Assembly (NCBI RefSeq): GCF_050948175.1
Contig: NW_027490486.1
Location: forward strand, 62,001-126,000
Direction: 5' to 3'
DNA: 64,000 bases
Source of the DNA: Xylocopa sonorina
Taxonomy: Eukaryota; Arthropoda; Insecta; Hymenoptera; Apidae
Shown: one piece after another, positions 23,018-34,837 of the stretch
Layout of the letters: each line of letters begins with the position of its first letter
How positions within the stretch are numbered: position 1 is the first letter of the stretch
Notes under the pieces: generated by a model
Seen by the model: the letters and a program-made list of their open reading frames with translations, nothing else
What the model was told of the DNA's origin: nothing
Databases searched by the model: none
Position numbers and translations under genes: made by a program

Positions 23018-26000
23018 TTCACTGCGAAGTGTTATGCATTCCTCGTCTACGATTCAAATGAATGTAAATGCGACACTTCCTTGCTAGGAAATAGCGTCTG
23101 CAGATGTCTAGGCATCGTAGCAATAGAGTTCAAATGCTTCTTAAAACGAGATATTGCATCTCATATCTATGTTTCATGATAAGATATAATATTCATTGCG
23201 AAGTGTTATGCATTCCTCGTCTACGATTCAAATGAATGTAATTGCGACACTTCCTTGCTCGGAAGTAGTGTCTGCAGATGTCTAGGCATCGTAGCGATAG
23301 CGTTCTAATGCTTCTTAAAACGCGATATCGCATCTCATTTCCATGTTTCATGGTAAGATATAATATGATTTGCGAATTGTTATGTATTCCTTGTCTGCAC
23401 TTCAAATGAATGTAAATGCGACACTTCCTTGCAAGGGAATAGCGTTTGCAGATGTCTACGTATCGTAGCAATAGATTTCTAATGCATCTTAAAACGCGAT
23501 ATCGCATCTCATTTCTATGTTTCATGGTAAGATATAATATTATTTGCGAAGTGTTATGTATTCCTCGTCTGCACTTCAAATGAATGTAAATGCGACACTT
23601 CCTTGCAAGGAAATAGCGTTTGCATATGTCTACGTATCGTAGCAATAGAGTTCTTATGATTCTTAAAACGCGATATCGCATCTCATTTCTATGTTTCATG
23701 GTAAGATATAATATGATTTGCGAAGTGTTATGTATTCCTCGTCTACACTTCAAATGAATGTGAATGCCACACTTCCACGCTAGGAAATAGCGTTTGCAGA
23801 TGTCTACGTATCGTAGCAATAGTGTTCTTATGATTCTTAAAACGCGATATCGCATCTCATTTCTATGTTTCATGGTAAGATATAATATGATTTGCGAAGT
23901 GTTATGTATTCCTCGTCTACACTTCAAATGAATGTAAATGCGACACTTCCTTGCAAGCAAATAGCGTTTGCAGATGTCTACGTATCGAAGCAATAGAGTT
24001 CTTATGATTCTTAAAACGCGATATCGCATCTCATTTCTATGTTTCATGGTAAGATATAATATTCATTGCGAAGTGTTATGCATTCCTCGTCTACGATTCA
24101 AATGAATGTAAATGCGACACTTCCTTGCAAGGAAATAGCGTTTGCAGATGTCTACGTATCGTAGCAATAGAGTTTTTATGATTCTTAAAACTCGATATCG
24201 CATCTCATTTCTATATTTCACGGTAAGATATAATATGATTTGCGAAGTGTTATGTATTCCGCATCTACACTTCAAATGATTGTGAATGCGACACTTCCTT
24301 GCAAGGAAATAGCGTTTGCAGATGTCTACGTATCGTAGCAATGGAGTTCTTATGATTCTTAAAACGCTATATCGCATCTCAATTCTATGTTTCATGGTAA
24401 GATACAATATAATTTGCGAAGGGTTATGTATTCCTCGTCTACACTTCAAATGAATGTGAATGCGACACTTCCTCGCTAGGAAATAGCGTTTGCAGATGTC
24501 TACGTATCGTAGCAATAGTGTTCTTATGATTCTTAAAACGCGATATCGCATCTCATTTCTATGTTTCATGGTAAGATATAATATGATTTGCGAAGTGTTA
24601 TGTATTCCTCGTCTACACTTCAAATGAATGTAAATGCGACACTTCCTTGCAAGCAAATAACGTTTGCAGATGTCTACGTATCGAAGCAATAGAGTTCTTA
24701 TGATTCTTAAAACGCGATATCGCATCTCATTTCTATGTTTCATGGTAAGATATAATATTCATTGCGAAGTGTTATGCATTCCTCGTCTACGATTCAAATG
24801 AATGTAAATGCGACACTTCCTTGCAAGGAAATAGCGTTTGCAGATGTCTACGTATCGTAGCAATAGAGTTTTTATGATTCTTAAAACACGATATCGCATC
24901 TCATTTCTATATTTCACGGTAAGATATAATATGATTTGCGAAGTGTTATGTATTCCGCATCTACACTTCAAATGATTGTGAATGCGACACTTCCTTGCAA
25001 GGAAATAGCGTTTGCAGATGTCTACGTATCGTAGCAATGGAGTTCTTATGATTCTTAAAACGCGATATCGCATCTCAATTCTATGTTTCATGGTAAGATA
25101 CAATATAATTTGCGAAGGGTTATGTATTCCTCGTCTACACTTCAAATGAATGTGAATGCGACACTTCCTCGCTAGGAAATAGCGTTTGCAGATGTCTACG
25201 TATCGTAGCAATAGATTTCTAATGCTTCTTAAAACGCGATATCGCATCTCATTTCTATGTTTCATGGTAGGATATAATATGATTTGCGAAGTGTCATGTA
25301 TTCCTCGTCTACACCTCAAATGAATGTAAATGCGACACTTCCTTGCAAGGAAATAGCGTCTGCAGATGTCTACGTATCGTAGCAATAGAGTTCTTATGAT
25401 TCTTAAAACGCGATATCGCATCTCATTTCTATGTTTCATGATGAGATATAATATTCATTGCGAAGTGTTATGCATTCCTCGTCTACGATTCAAATGAATG
25501 TAAATGCGACACTTCCTTGCAAGGAAATAGCGTTTACAGATGTCTACCTATCGTAGCAATAGAGTTCTAATGCTTCTTAAAACGCGATATCGCATCTCAT
25601 TTCTATGTTTCATGGTAAGATATAATATGATTTGCGAAGTGTTATGTATTCCTCGTCAACACTTCAAATGAATTGAAATGCGACACTTCCTTGCAAAGAT
25701 ATAGTGTTTGCAGATGTCTACGTATCGTAGCAATAGATTCCTAATGCTTCTTAAAACGCGATATCGCATCTCATTTCTATGTTTCATGGTAAGATATAAT
25801 ATGATTTGCGAAGTGTTATGTATTCCTCGTCTACACTTCAAATGAATGTAATTGCGACACTTCCTTGCTCGGAAGTAGTGTCTGCAGATGTCTAGGCATC
25901 GTAGCGATAGCGTTCTAATGCTTCTTAACTCGCGATATCGCATCTCATTTCCATGTTTCATGGTAAGATATAATATGATTTGCGAATTGTTATGTATTCC

Positions 26001-28772
26001 TTGTCTGCACTTCAAATGAATGTAAATGCGACACTTCCTTGCAAGGGAATAGCGTTTGCAGATGTCTACGTATCGTAGCAATAGATTTCTAATGCATCTT
26101 AAAACGCGATATCGCATCTCATTTCTATGTTTCATGGTAAGATATAATATTATTTGCGAAGTGTTATGTATTCCTCGTCTGCACTTCAAATGAATGTAAA
26201 TGCGACACTTCCTTGCAAGGGAATAGCGTTTGCATATGTCTACGTATCGTAGCAATAGAATTCTTATGATTCTTAAAACGCGATATCGCATCTCATTTCT
26301 ATGTTTCATGGTAAGATATAATATGATTTGCGAAGTGTTATGTATTCCTCGTCTACACTTCAAATGAATGTAATTGCGACACTTCCTTGCTCGGAAATAG
26401 TGTCTGCAGATGTCTAGGCATCGTAGCGATAGCGTTGTAATGCTTCTTAAAACGCGATATCGCATCTCATTTCTATGTTTCATGGTAAGATATAATATGA
26501 TTTGCGAAGTGTTATGTATTCCTCGTCTACACTTCAAATGAATGTAAATGCGACACTTCCTTGCAAAGAAATAGTGTTTGCAGATGTCTACGTATCGTAG
26601 CAATAGATTCCTAATGCTTCTTAAAACGCGATATCGCATCTCATTTCTATGTTTCATAGTAAGATATAATATGATTTGCGAAGTGTTATGTATTCCTCGT
26701 CTACACTTCAAATGAATGTAATTGCGACACTTCCTTGCTCGGAAGTAGTGTCTGCAGATGTCTAGGCATCGTAGCGATAGCGTTCTAATGCTTCTTAAAA
26801 CGCTATATCGCATCTCATTTCCATGTTTCATGGTAAGATATAATATGATTTGCGAATTGTTATGTATTCCTTGTCTGCACTTCAAATGAATGTAAATGCG
26901 ACACTTCCTTGCAAAGAAATAGTGTTTGCAGATGTCTACGTATCGTAGCAATAGATTCCTAATGCTTCTTAAAACGCGATATCGCATCTCATTTCTATGT
27001 TTCATGGTAAGATATAATATGATTTGCGAAGTGTTATGTTTTCCTCGTCTACACTTCAAATGAATGTAATTGCGACACTTCCTTGCTCGGAAGTAGTGTC
27101 TGCAGATGTCTAGGCATCGTAGCGATAGCGTTCTAATGCTTCTTAAAACGCGATATCGCATCTCATTTCCATGTTTCATGGTAAGATATAATATGATTTG
27201 CGAATTGTTATGTATTCCTTGTCTGCACTTCAAATGAATGTAAATGCGACACTTCCTTGCAAGGGAATAGCGTTTGCAGATGTCTACGTATCGTAGCAAT
27301 AGATTTCTAATGCATCTTAAAACGCGATATCGCATCTCATTTCTATGTTTCATGGTAAGATATAATATTATTTGCGAAGTGTTATGTATTCCTCGTCTGC
27401 ACTTCAAATGAATGTAAATGCGACACTTCCTTGCAAGGAAATAGCGTTTGCATATGTCTACGTATCGTAGCAATAGAGTTCTTATGATTCTTAAAACGCG
27501 ATATCGCATCTCATTTCTATGTTTCATGGTAAGATATAATATGATTTGCGAAGGGTTATGTATTCCTCGTCTACACTTCAAATGAATGTGAATGCGACAT
27601 TTCCTCGCTAGGAAATAGCGTTTGCAGATGTCTACGTATCGTAGCAATATATTTCTACTGCTTCTTAAAACGCGATATCGCATCTCATTTCTATGTTTCA
27701 TGGTAAGATATAATATGATTTGCGAAGTGTTATATATTCCTCCTCTACACTTCAAATGAATGTAAATGCGGCACTTCCTTGCTAGGAAATAGTGTCTGCA
27801 GATGTCTAGGTATCGTAGCGATAGAGTTCTAATGCTTCTTAAAACGCGATATCGCATCTGATTTCTATGTTTCATGGTAAGATATAATATGATTTGCGAA
27901 GTGTTATGTATTCCTCGTCTACACTTCAAATGAATGTAATTGCGACACTTCCTTGCTCGGAAATAGTGTCTGCAGATGTCTAGGCATCGTAGCGATAGCG
28001 TTCTAATGCTTCTTAAAACGCGATATCGCATCTCATTTCTATGTTTCATGGTAAGATATAATACGATTTGCGAAGGGTTATGTATTCCTCGTCTACACTT
28101 CAAATGAATGTGAATGCGACATTTCCTCGCTAGGAAATAGCGTTTGCAGATGTCTACGTATCGTAGCAATAGATTTCTAATGCTTCTTAAAACGCGATAT
28201 CGCATCTCATTTCTATGTTTCATGGTAGGATATAATATGATTTGCGAAGTGTCATGTATTCCTCGTCTACACTTCAAATGAATGTAATTGCGACACTTCC
28301 TTGCTCGGAAATAGTGTCTGCAGATGTCTAGGCATCGTAGCGATAGCGTTGTAATGCTTCTTAAAACGCGATATCGCATCTCATTTCTATGTTTCATGGT
28401 AAGATATAATATGATTTGCGAAGTGTTATGTATTCCTCGTCTACACTTCAAATGAATGTAAATGCGACACTTCCTTGCAAAGAAATAGTGTTTGCAGATG
28501 TCTACGTATCGTAGCAATAGATTCCTAATGCTTCTTAAAACGCGATATCGCATCTCATTTCTATGTTTCATGGTAAGATATAATATGATTTGCGAAGTGT
28601 TATGTATTCCTCGTCTACACTTCAAATGAATGTAATTGCGACACTTCCTTGCTCGGAAGTAGTGTCTGCAGATGTCTAGGCATCGTAGCGATAGCGTTCT
28701 AATGCATCTTAAAACGCGATATCGCATCTCATTTCTATGATTCATGGTAAGATATAATATTATTTGCGAAGG
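22566..28772. repeat. Large higher-order unit, left copy (about 6.2 kb)
   Basis: Aligns to 28830-34340. The offset is 6264 bp (36 monomers) at its start, 5742 bp (33 monomers) over most of its length, and 5568 bp (32 monomers) near its end. The steps show that this copy has three monomers (about 23541-24062) and one monomer (about 27575-27750) that the right copy lacks. Shared landmarks include TTAACTCGCGATATCG (25926 and 31668), TTCATAGTAAG (26652 and 32394) and GTTATGTTTTCCTCG (27032 and 32774). Confidence 0.88.
25322..25495. other. Representative monomer with three dyad symmetries
   Basis: Within this 174-bp copy, TTCCTTGCAAGGAA (25339-25352) is a perfect 14-bp palindrome, CTACG-TAT-CGTAG (25370-25382) a 5-bp stem with a 3-nt loop, and GCGATATCGC (25410-25419) a perfect 10-bp palindrome. 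The same three elements, with class-specific changes, occur at the same phase across the array. The second part of this copy switches to class B sequence. Confidence 0.9.
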
Positions 28773-29213
28773 GTTATGTATTCCTCGTCTACACTTCAAA
28801 TGAATGTGAATGCGACACTTCCTCGCTAGGAAATAGCCTTTGCAGATGTCTACGTATCGAAGCAATAGCTTTCTAAAGCTTCTTAAAGCGCGATATCGCA
28901 TCTCATTTCTATGTTTCATGGTAAGATATAATATGATTTGCGAAGTGTTATGTATTCCTCGTCTACACTTCAAATGAATGTAATTGCGACACTTCCTTGA
29001 TAGGAAATAGTGTCTGCAGATGTCCAGGTTTCGTAGCAATAGAGTTCTTATGATCCTTAAAACGCGATATCGCATCGCATTTCTATGTTTCTTGGTAAGA
29101 TATGATATGATTTGCGAAGTGTTATGTATTCCTCGTCTACACTTCAAATGAATGTAAATGCGACACTTCCTTGCTAGGAAATAGCGTTTGTAGATGTCTA
29201 CGTATCGAAGCAA
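25656..29213 (-). other. 1185-codon satellite open frame, not considered a gene
   Basis: About 20 consecutive class A monomers leave one minus frame open. It is a 58-residue, Arg-rich repeating peptide around KHRNEMRYRVLRSIR and LARKCRIYIHLKCRRGI. The frame exists because 174 is divisible by 3 and this frame of class A lacks stops. The 'start' is an internal Met or Leu codon of a monomer. Replacement changes are common between monomers, and neighbouring monomers with 1-bp deletions or class B stops are tolerated. No promoter, splice signals or polyadenylation signal was seen. Confidence 0.85.
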
Positions 29214-32200
29214 TAGAGTTCAAATGCTTCTTAAAACGGGATATTGCATCTCATATCTATGTTTCATGATAAGATATAATATTCACTGCGAAGTGTTATG
29301 CATTCCTCGTCTACGATTCAAATGAATGTAAATGCGACACTTCCTTGCTAGGAAATAGCGTCTGCAGATGTCTAGGCATCGTAGCAATAGAGTTCAAATG
29401 CTTCTTAAAACGAGATATTGCATCTCATATCTATGTTTCATGATAAGATATAATATTCATTGCGAAGTGTTATGCATTCCTCGTCTACGATTCAAATGAA
29501 TGTAATTGCGACACTTCCTTGCTCGGAAGTAGTGTCTGCAGATGTCTAGGCATCGTAGCGATAGCGTTCTAATGCTTCTTAAAACGCGATATCGCATCTC
29601 ATTTCCATGTTTCATGGTAAGATATAATATGATTTGCGAATTGTTATGTATTCCTTGTCTGCACTTCAAATGAATGTAAATGCGACACTTCCTTGCAAGG
29701 GAATAGCGTTTGCAGATGTCTACGTATCGTAGCAATAGATTTCTAATGCATCTTAAAACGCGATATCGCATCTCATTTCTATGTTTCATGGTAAGATATA
29801 ATATTCATTGCGAAGTGTTATGCATTCCTCGTCTACGATTCAAATGAATGTAAATGCGACACTTCCTTGCAAGGAAATAGCGTTTGCAGATGTCTACGTA
29901 TCGTAGCAATAGAGTTTTTATGATTCTTAAAACTCGATATCGCATCTCATTTCTATATTTCACGGTAAGATATAATATGATTTGCGAAGTGTTATGTATT
30001 CCGCATCTACACTTCAAATGATTGTGAATGCGACACTTCCTTGCAAGGAAATAGCGTTTGCAGATGTCTACGTATCGTAGCAATGGAGTTCTTATGATTC
30101 TTAAAACGCTATATCGCATCTCAATTCTATGTTTCATGGTAAGATACAATATAATTTGCGAAGGGTTATGTATTCCTCGTCTACACTTCAAATGAATGTG
30201 AATGCGACACTTCCTCGCTAGGAAATAGCGTTTGCAGATGTCTACGTATCGTAGCAATAGTGTTCTTATGATTCTTAAAACGCGATATCGCATCTCATTT
30301 CTATGTTTCATGGTAAGATATAATATGATTTGCGAAGTGTTATGTATTCCTCGTCTACACTTCAAATGAATGTAAATGCGACACTTCCTTGCAAGCAAAT
30401 AACGTTTGCAGATGTCTACGTATCGAAGCAATAGAGTTCTTATGATTCTTAAAACGCGATATCGCATCTCATTTCTATGTTTCATGGTAAGATATAATAT
30501 TCATTGCGAAGTGTTATGCATTCCTCGTCTACGATTCAAATGAATGTAAATGCGACACTTCCTTGCAAGGAAATAGCGTTTGCAGATGTCTACGTATCGT
30601 AGCAATAGAGTTTTTATGATTCTTAAAACACGATATCGCATCTCATTTCTATATTTCACGGTAAGATATAATATGATTTGCGAAGTGTTATGTATTCCGC
30701 ATCTACACTTCAAATGATTGTGAATGCGACACTTCCTTGCAAGGAAATAGCGTTTGCAGATGTCTACGTATCGTAGCAATGGAGTTCTTATGATTCTTAA
30801 AACGCGATATCGCATCTCAATTCTATGTTTCATGGTAAGATACAATATAATTTGCGAAGGGTTATGTATTCCTCGTCTACACTTCAAATGAATGTGAATG
30901 CGACACTTCCTCGCTAGGAAATAGCGTTTGCAGATGTCTACGTATCGTAGCAATAGATTTCTAATGCTTCTTAAAACGCGATATCGCATCTCATTTCTAT
31001 GTTTCATGGTAGGATATAATATGATTTGCGAAGTGTCATGTATTCCTCGTCTACACCTCAAATGAATGTAAATGCGACACTTCCTTGCAAGGAAATAGCG
31101 TCTGCAGATGTCTACGTATCGTAGCAATAGAGTTCTTATGATTCTTAAAACGCGATATCGCATCTCATTTCTATGTTTCATGATGAGATATAATATTCAT
31201 TGCGAAGTGTTATGCATTCCTCGTCTACGATTCAAATGAATGTAAATGCGACACTTCCTTGCAAGGAAATAGCGTTTACAGATGTCTACCTATCGTAGCA
31301 ATAGAGTTCTAATGCTTCTTAAAACGCGATATCGCATCTCATTTCTATGTTTCATGGTAAGATATAATATGATTTGCGAAGTGTTATGTATTCCTCGTCA
31401 ACACTTCAAATGAATTGAAATGCGACACTTCCTTGCAAAGATATAGTGTTTGCAGATGTCTACGTATCGTAGCAATAGATTCCTAATGCTTCTTAAAACG
31501 CGATATCGCATCTCATTTCTATGTTTCATGGTAAGATATAATATGATTTGCGAAGTGTTATGTATTCCTCGTCTACACTTCAAATGAATGTAATTGCGAC
31601 ACTTCCTTGCTCGGAAGTAGTGTCTGCAGATGTCTAGGCATCGTAGCGATAGCGTTCTAATGCTTCTTAACTCGCGATATCGCATCTCATTTCCATGTTT
31701 CATGGTAAGATATAATATGATTTGCGAATTGTTATGTATTCCTTGTCTGCACTTCAAATGAATGTAAATGCGACACTTCCTTGCAAGGGAATAGCGTTTG
31801 CAGATGTCTACGTATCGTAGCAATAGATTTCTAATGCATCTTAAAACGCGATATCGCATCTCATTTCTATGTTTCATGGTAAGATATAATATTATTTGCG
31901 AAGTGTTATGTATTCCTCGTCTGCACTTCAAATGAATGTAAATGCGACACTTCCTTGCAAGGGAATAGCGTTTGCATATGTCTACGTATCGTAGCAATAG
32001 AATTCTTATGATTCTTAAAACGCGATATCGCATCTCATTTCTATGTTTCATGGTAAGATATAATATGATTTGCGAAGTGTTATGTATTCCTCGTCTACAC
32101 TTCAAATGAATGTAATTGCGACACTTCCTTGCTCGGAAATAGTGTCTGCAGATGTCTAGGCATCGTAGCGATAGCGTTGTAATGCTTCTTAAAACGCGAT

Positions 32201-34340
32201 ATCGCATCTCATTTCTATGTTTCATGGTAAGATATAATATGATTTGCGAAGTGTTATGTATTCCTCGTCTACACTTCAAATGAATGTAAATGCGACACTT
32301 CCTTGCAAAGAAATAGTGTTTGCAGATGTCTACGTATCGTAGCAATAGATTCCTAATGCTTCTTAAAACGCGATATCGCATCTCATTTCTATGTTTCATA
32401 GTAAGATATAATATGATTTGCGAAGTGTTATGTATTCCTCGTCTACACTTCAAATGAATGTAATTGCGACACTTCCTTGCTCGGAAGTAGTGTCTGCAGA
32501 TGTCTAGGCATCGTAGCGATAGCGTTCTAATGCTTCTTAAAACGCTATATCGCATCTCATTTCCATGTTTCATGGTAAGATATAATATGATTTGCGAATT
32601 GTTATGTATTCCTTGTCTGCACTTCAAATGAATGTAAATGCGACACTTCCTTGCAAAGAAATAGTGTTTGCAGATGTCTACGTATCGTAGCAATAGATTC
32701 CTAATGCTTCTTAAAACGCGATATCGCATCTCATTTCTATGTTTCATGGTAAGATATAATATGATTTGCGAAGTGTTATGTTTTCCTCGTCTACACTTCA
32801 AATGAATGTAATTGCGACACTTCCTTGCTCGGAAGTAGTGTCTGCAGATGTCTAGGCATCGTAGCGATAGCGTTCTAATGCTTCTTAAAACGCGATATCG
32901 CATCTCATTTCCATGTTTCATGGTAAGATATAATATGATTTGCGAATTGTTATGTATTCCTTGTCTGCACTTCAAATGAATGTAAATGCGACACTTCCTT
33001 GCAAGGGAATAGCGTTTGCAGATGTCTACGTATCGTAGCAATAGATTTCTAATGCATCTTAAAACGCGATATCGCATCTCATTTCTATGTTTCATGGTAA
33101 GATATAATATTATTTGCGAAGTGTTATGTATTCCTCGTCTGCACTTCAAATGAATGTAAATGCGACACTTCCTTGCAAGGAAATAGCGTTTGCATATGTC
33201 TACGTATCGTAGCAATAGAGTTCTTATGATTCTTAAAACGCGATATCGCATCTCATTTCTATGTTTCATGGTAAGATATAATATGATTTGCGAAGGGTTA
33301 TGTATTCCTCGTCTACACTTCAAATGAATGTAAATGTGGCACTTCCTTGCTAGGAAATAGTGTCTGCAGATGTCTAGGTATCGTAGCGATAGAGTTCTAA
33401 TGCTTCTTAAAACGCGATATCGCATCTGATTTCTATGTTTCATGGTAAGATATAATATGATTTGCGAAGTGTTATGTATTCCTCGTCTACACTTCAAATG
33501 AATGTAATTGCGACACTTCCTTGCTCGGAAATAGTGTCTGCAGATGTCTAGGCATCGTAGCGATAGCGTTCTAATGCTTCTTAAAACGCGATATCGCATC
33601 TCATTTCTATGTTTCATGGTAAGATATAATACGATTTGCGAAGGGTTATGTATTCCTCGTCTACACTTCAAATGAATGTGAATGCGACATTTCCTCGCTA
33701 GGAAATAGCGTTTGCAGATGTCTACGTATCGTAGCAATAGATTTCTAATGCTTCTTAAAACGCGATATCGCATCTCATTTCTATGTTTCATGGTAGGATA
33801 TAATATGATTTGCGAAGTGTCATGTATTCCTCGTCTACACTTCAAATGAATGTAATTGCGACACTTCCTTGCTCGGAAATAGTGTCTGCAGATGTCTAGG
33901 CATCGTAGCGATAGCGTTGTAATGCTTCTTAAAACGCGATATCGCATCTCATTTCTATGTTTCATGGTAAGATATAATATGATTTGCGAAGTGTTATGTA
34001 TTCCTCGTCTACACTTCAAATGAATGTAAATGCGACACTTCCTTGCAAAGAAATAGTGTTTGCAGATGTCTACGTATCGTAGCAATAGATTCCTAATGCT
34101 TCTTAAAACGCGATATCGCATCTCATTTCTATGTTTCATGGTAAGATATAATATGATTTGCGAAGTGTTATGTATTCCTCGTCTACACTTCAAATGAATG
34201 TAATTGCGACACTTCCTTGCTCGGAAGTAGTGTCTGCAGATGTCTAGGCATCGTAGCGATAGCGTTCTAATGCATCTTAAAACGCGATATCGCATCTCAT
34301 TTCTATGATTCATGGTAAGATATAATATTATTTGCGAAGT
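28830..34340. repeat. Large higher-order unit, right copy (about 5.5 kb)
   Basis: Directly follows the left copy. Its length difference (about 696 bp) equals the four missing monomers exactly. Apart from these whole-monomer gaps and scattered substitutions the two copies match base for base over long stretches, so this is a recent tandem segmental duplication, later changed by monomer-phase deletions or insertions. Confidence 0.88.
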
Positions 34341-34835
34341 GTTATGTATTCCTCGTCTGCACTTCAAATGAATGTAAATGCGACACTTCCTTGCAAGGGA
34401 ATAGCGTTTGCATATGTCAACGTATCGTAGCAATAGAGTTCTTATGATTCTTAAAACGCGATATCGCATCTCATTTCTATGTTTCATGGTAAGATATAAT
34501 ATGATTTGCGAAGTGTTATATATTCCTCGTCTACACTTCGAATGAATGTAAATGCGGCACTTCCTTGCTAGTAAATAGTGTCTGCAGATGTCTAGGTATC
34601 GTAGCGATAGAGTTCTAATGCTTCTTAAAACGCGATATCGCATCTCATTTCTATGTTTCATGGTAAGATATAATATGATTTGCGAAGTGTTATGTATTCC
34701 TCGTCTACACTTCAAATGAATGTAATTGCGACACTTCCTTGCTCGGAAATAGTGTCTGCAGATGTCTACGTATCGTAGCAATAGAGTTGTTATGATTCTT
34801 AAAACGAGATATCGCATCTCATTTCTATGTTTCAT
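31398..34835 (-). other. 1145-codon satellite open frame, not considered a gene
   Basis: Counterpart of the frame at 25656-29213 in the duplicated unit. It has the same 58-residue periodic, basic peptide and the same arguments against coding: no unique start, no expression signals, and length set by the absence of class B monomers. Comparable but shorter frames recur throughout the satellite (for example 16932-17960 and 39816-41432) and are not listed individually. Confidence 0.85.
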
Positions 34836-34837
34836 GA

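Noticed and set aside
25322..25495. CENP-B box in the monomer
   Set aside because: No TTCG....A..CGGG-type match was found on either strand of the consensus. The dyads are a different signal.
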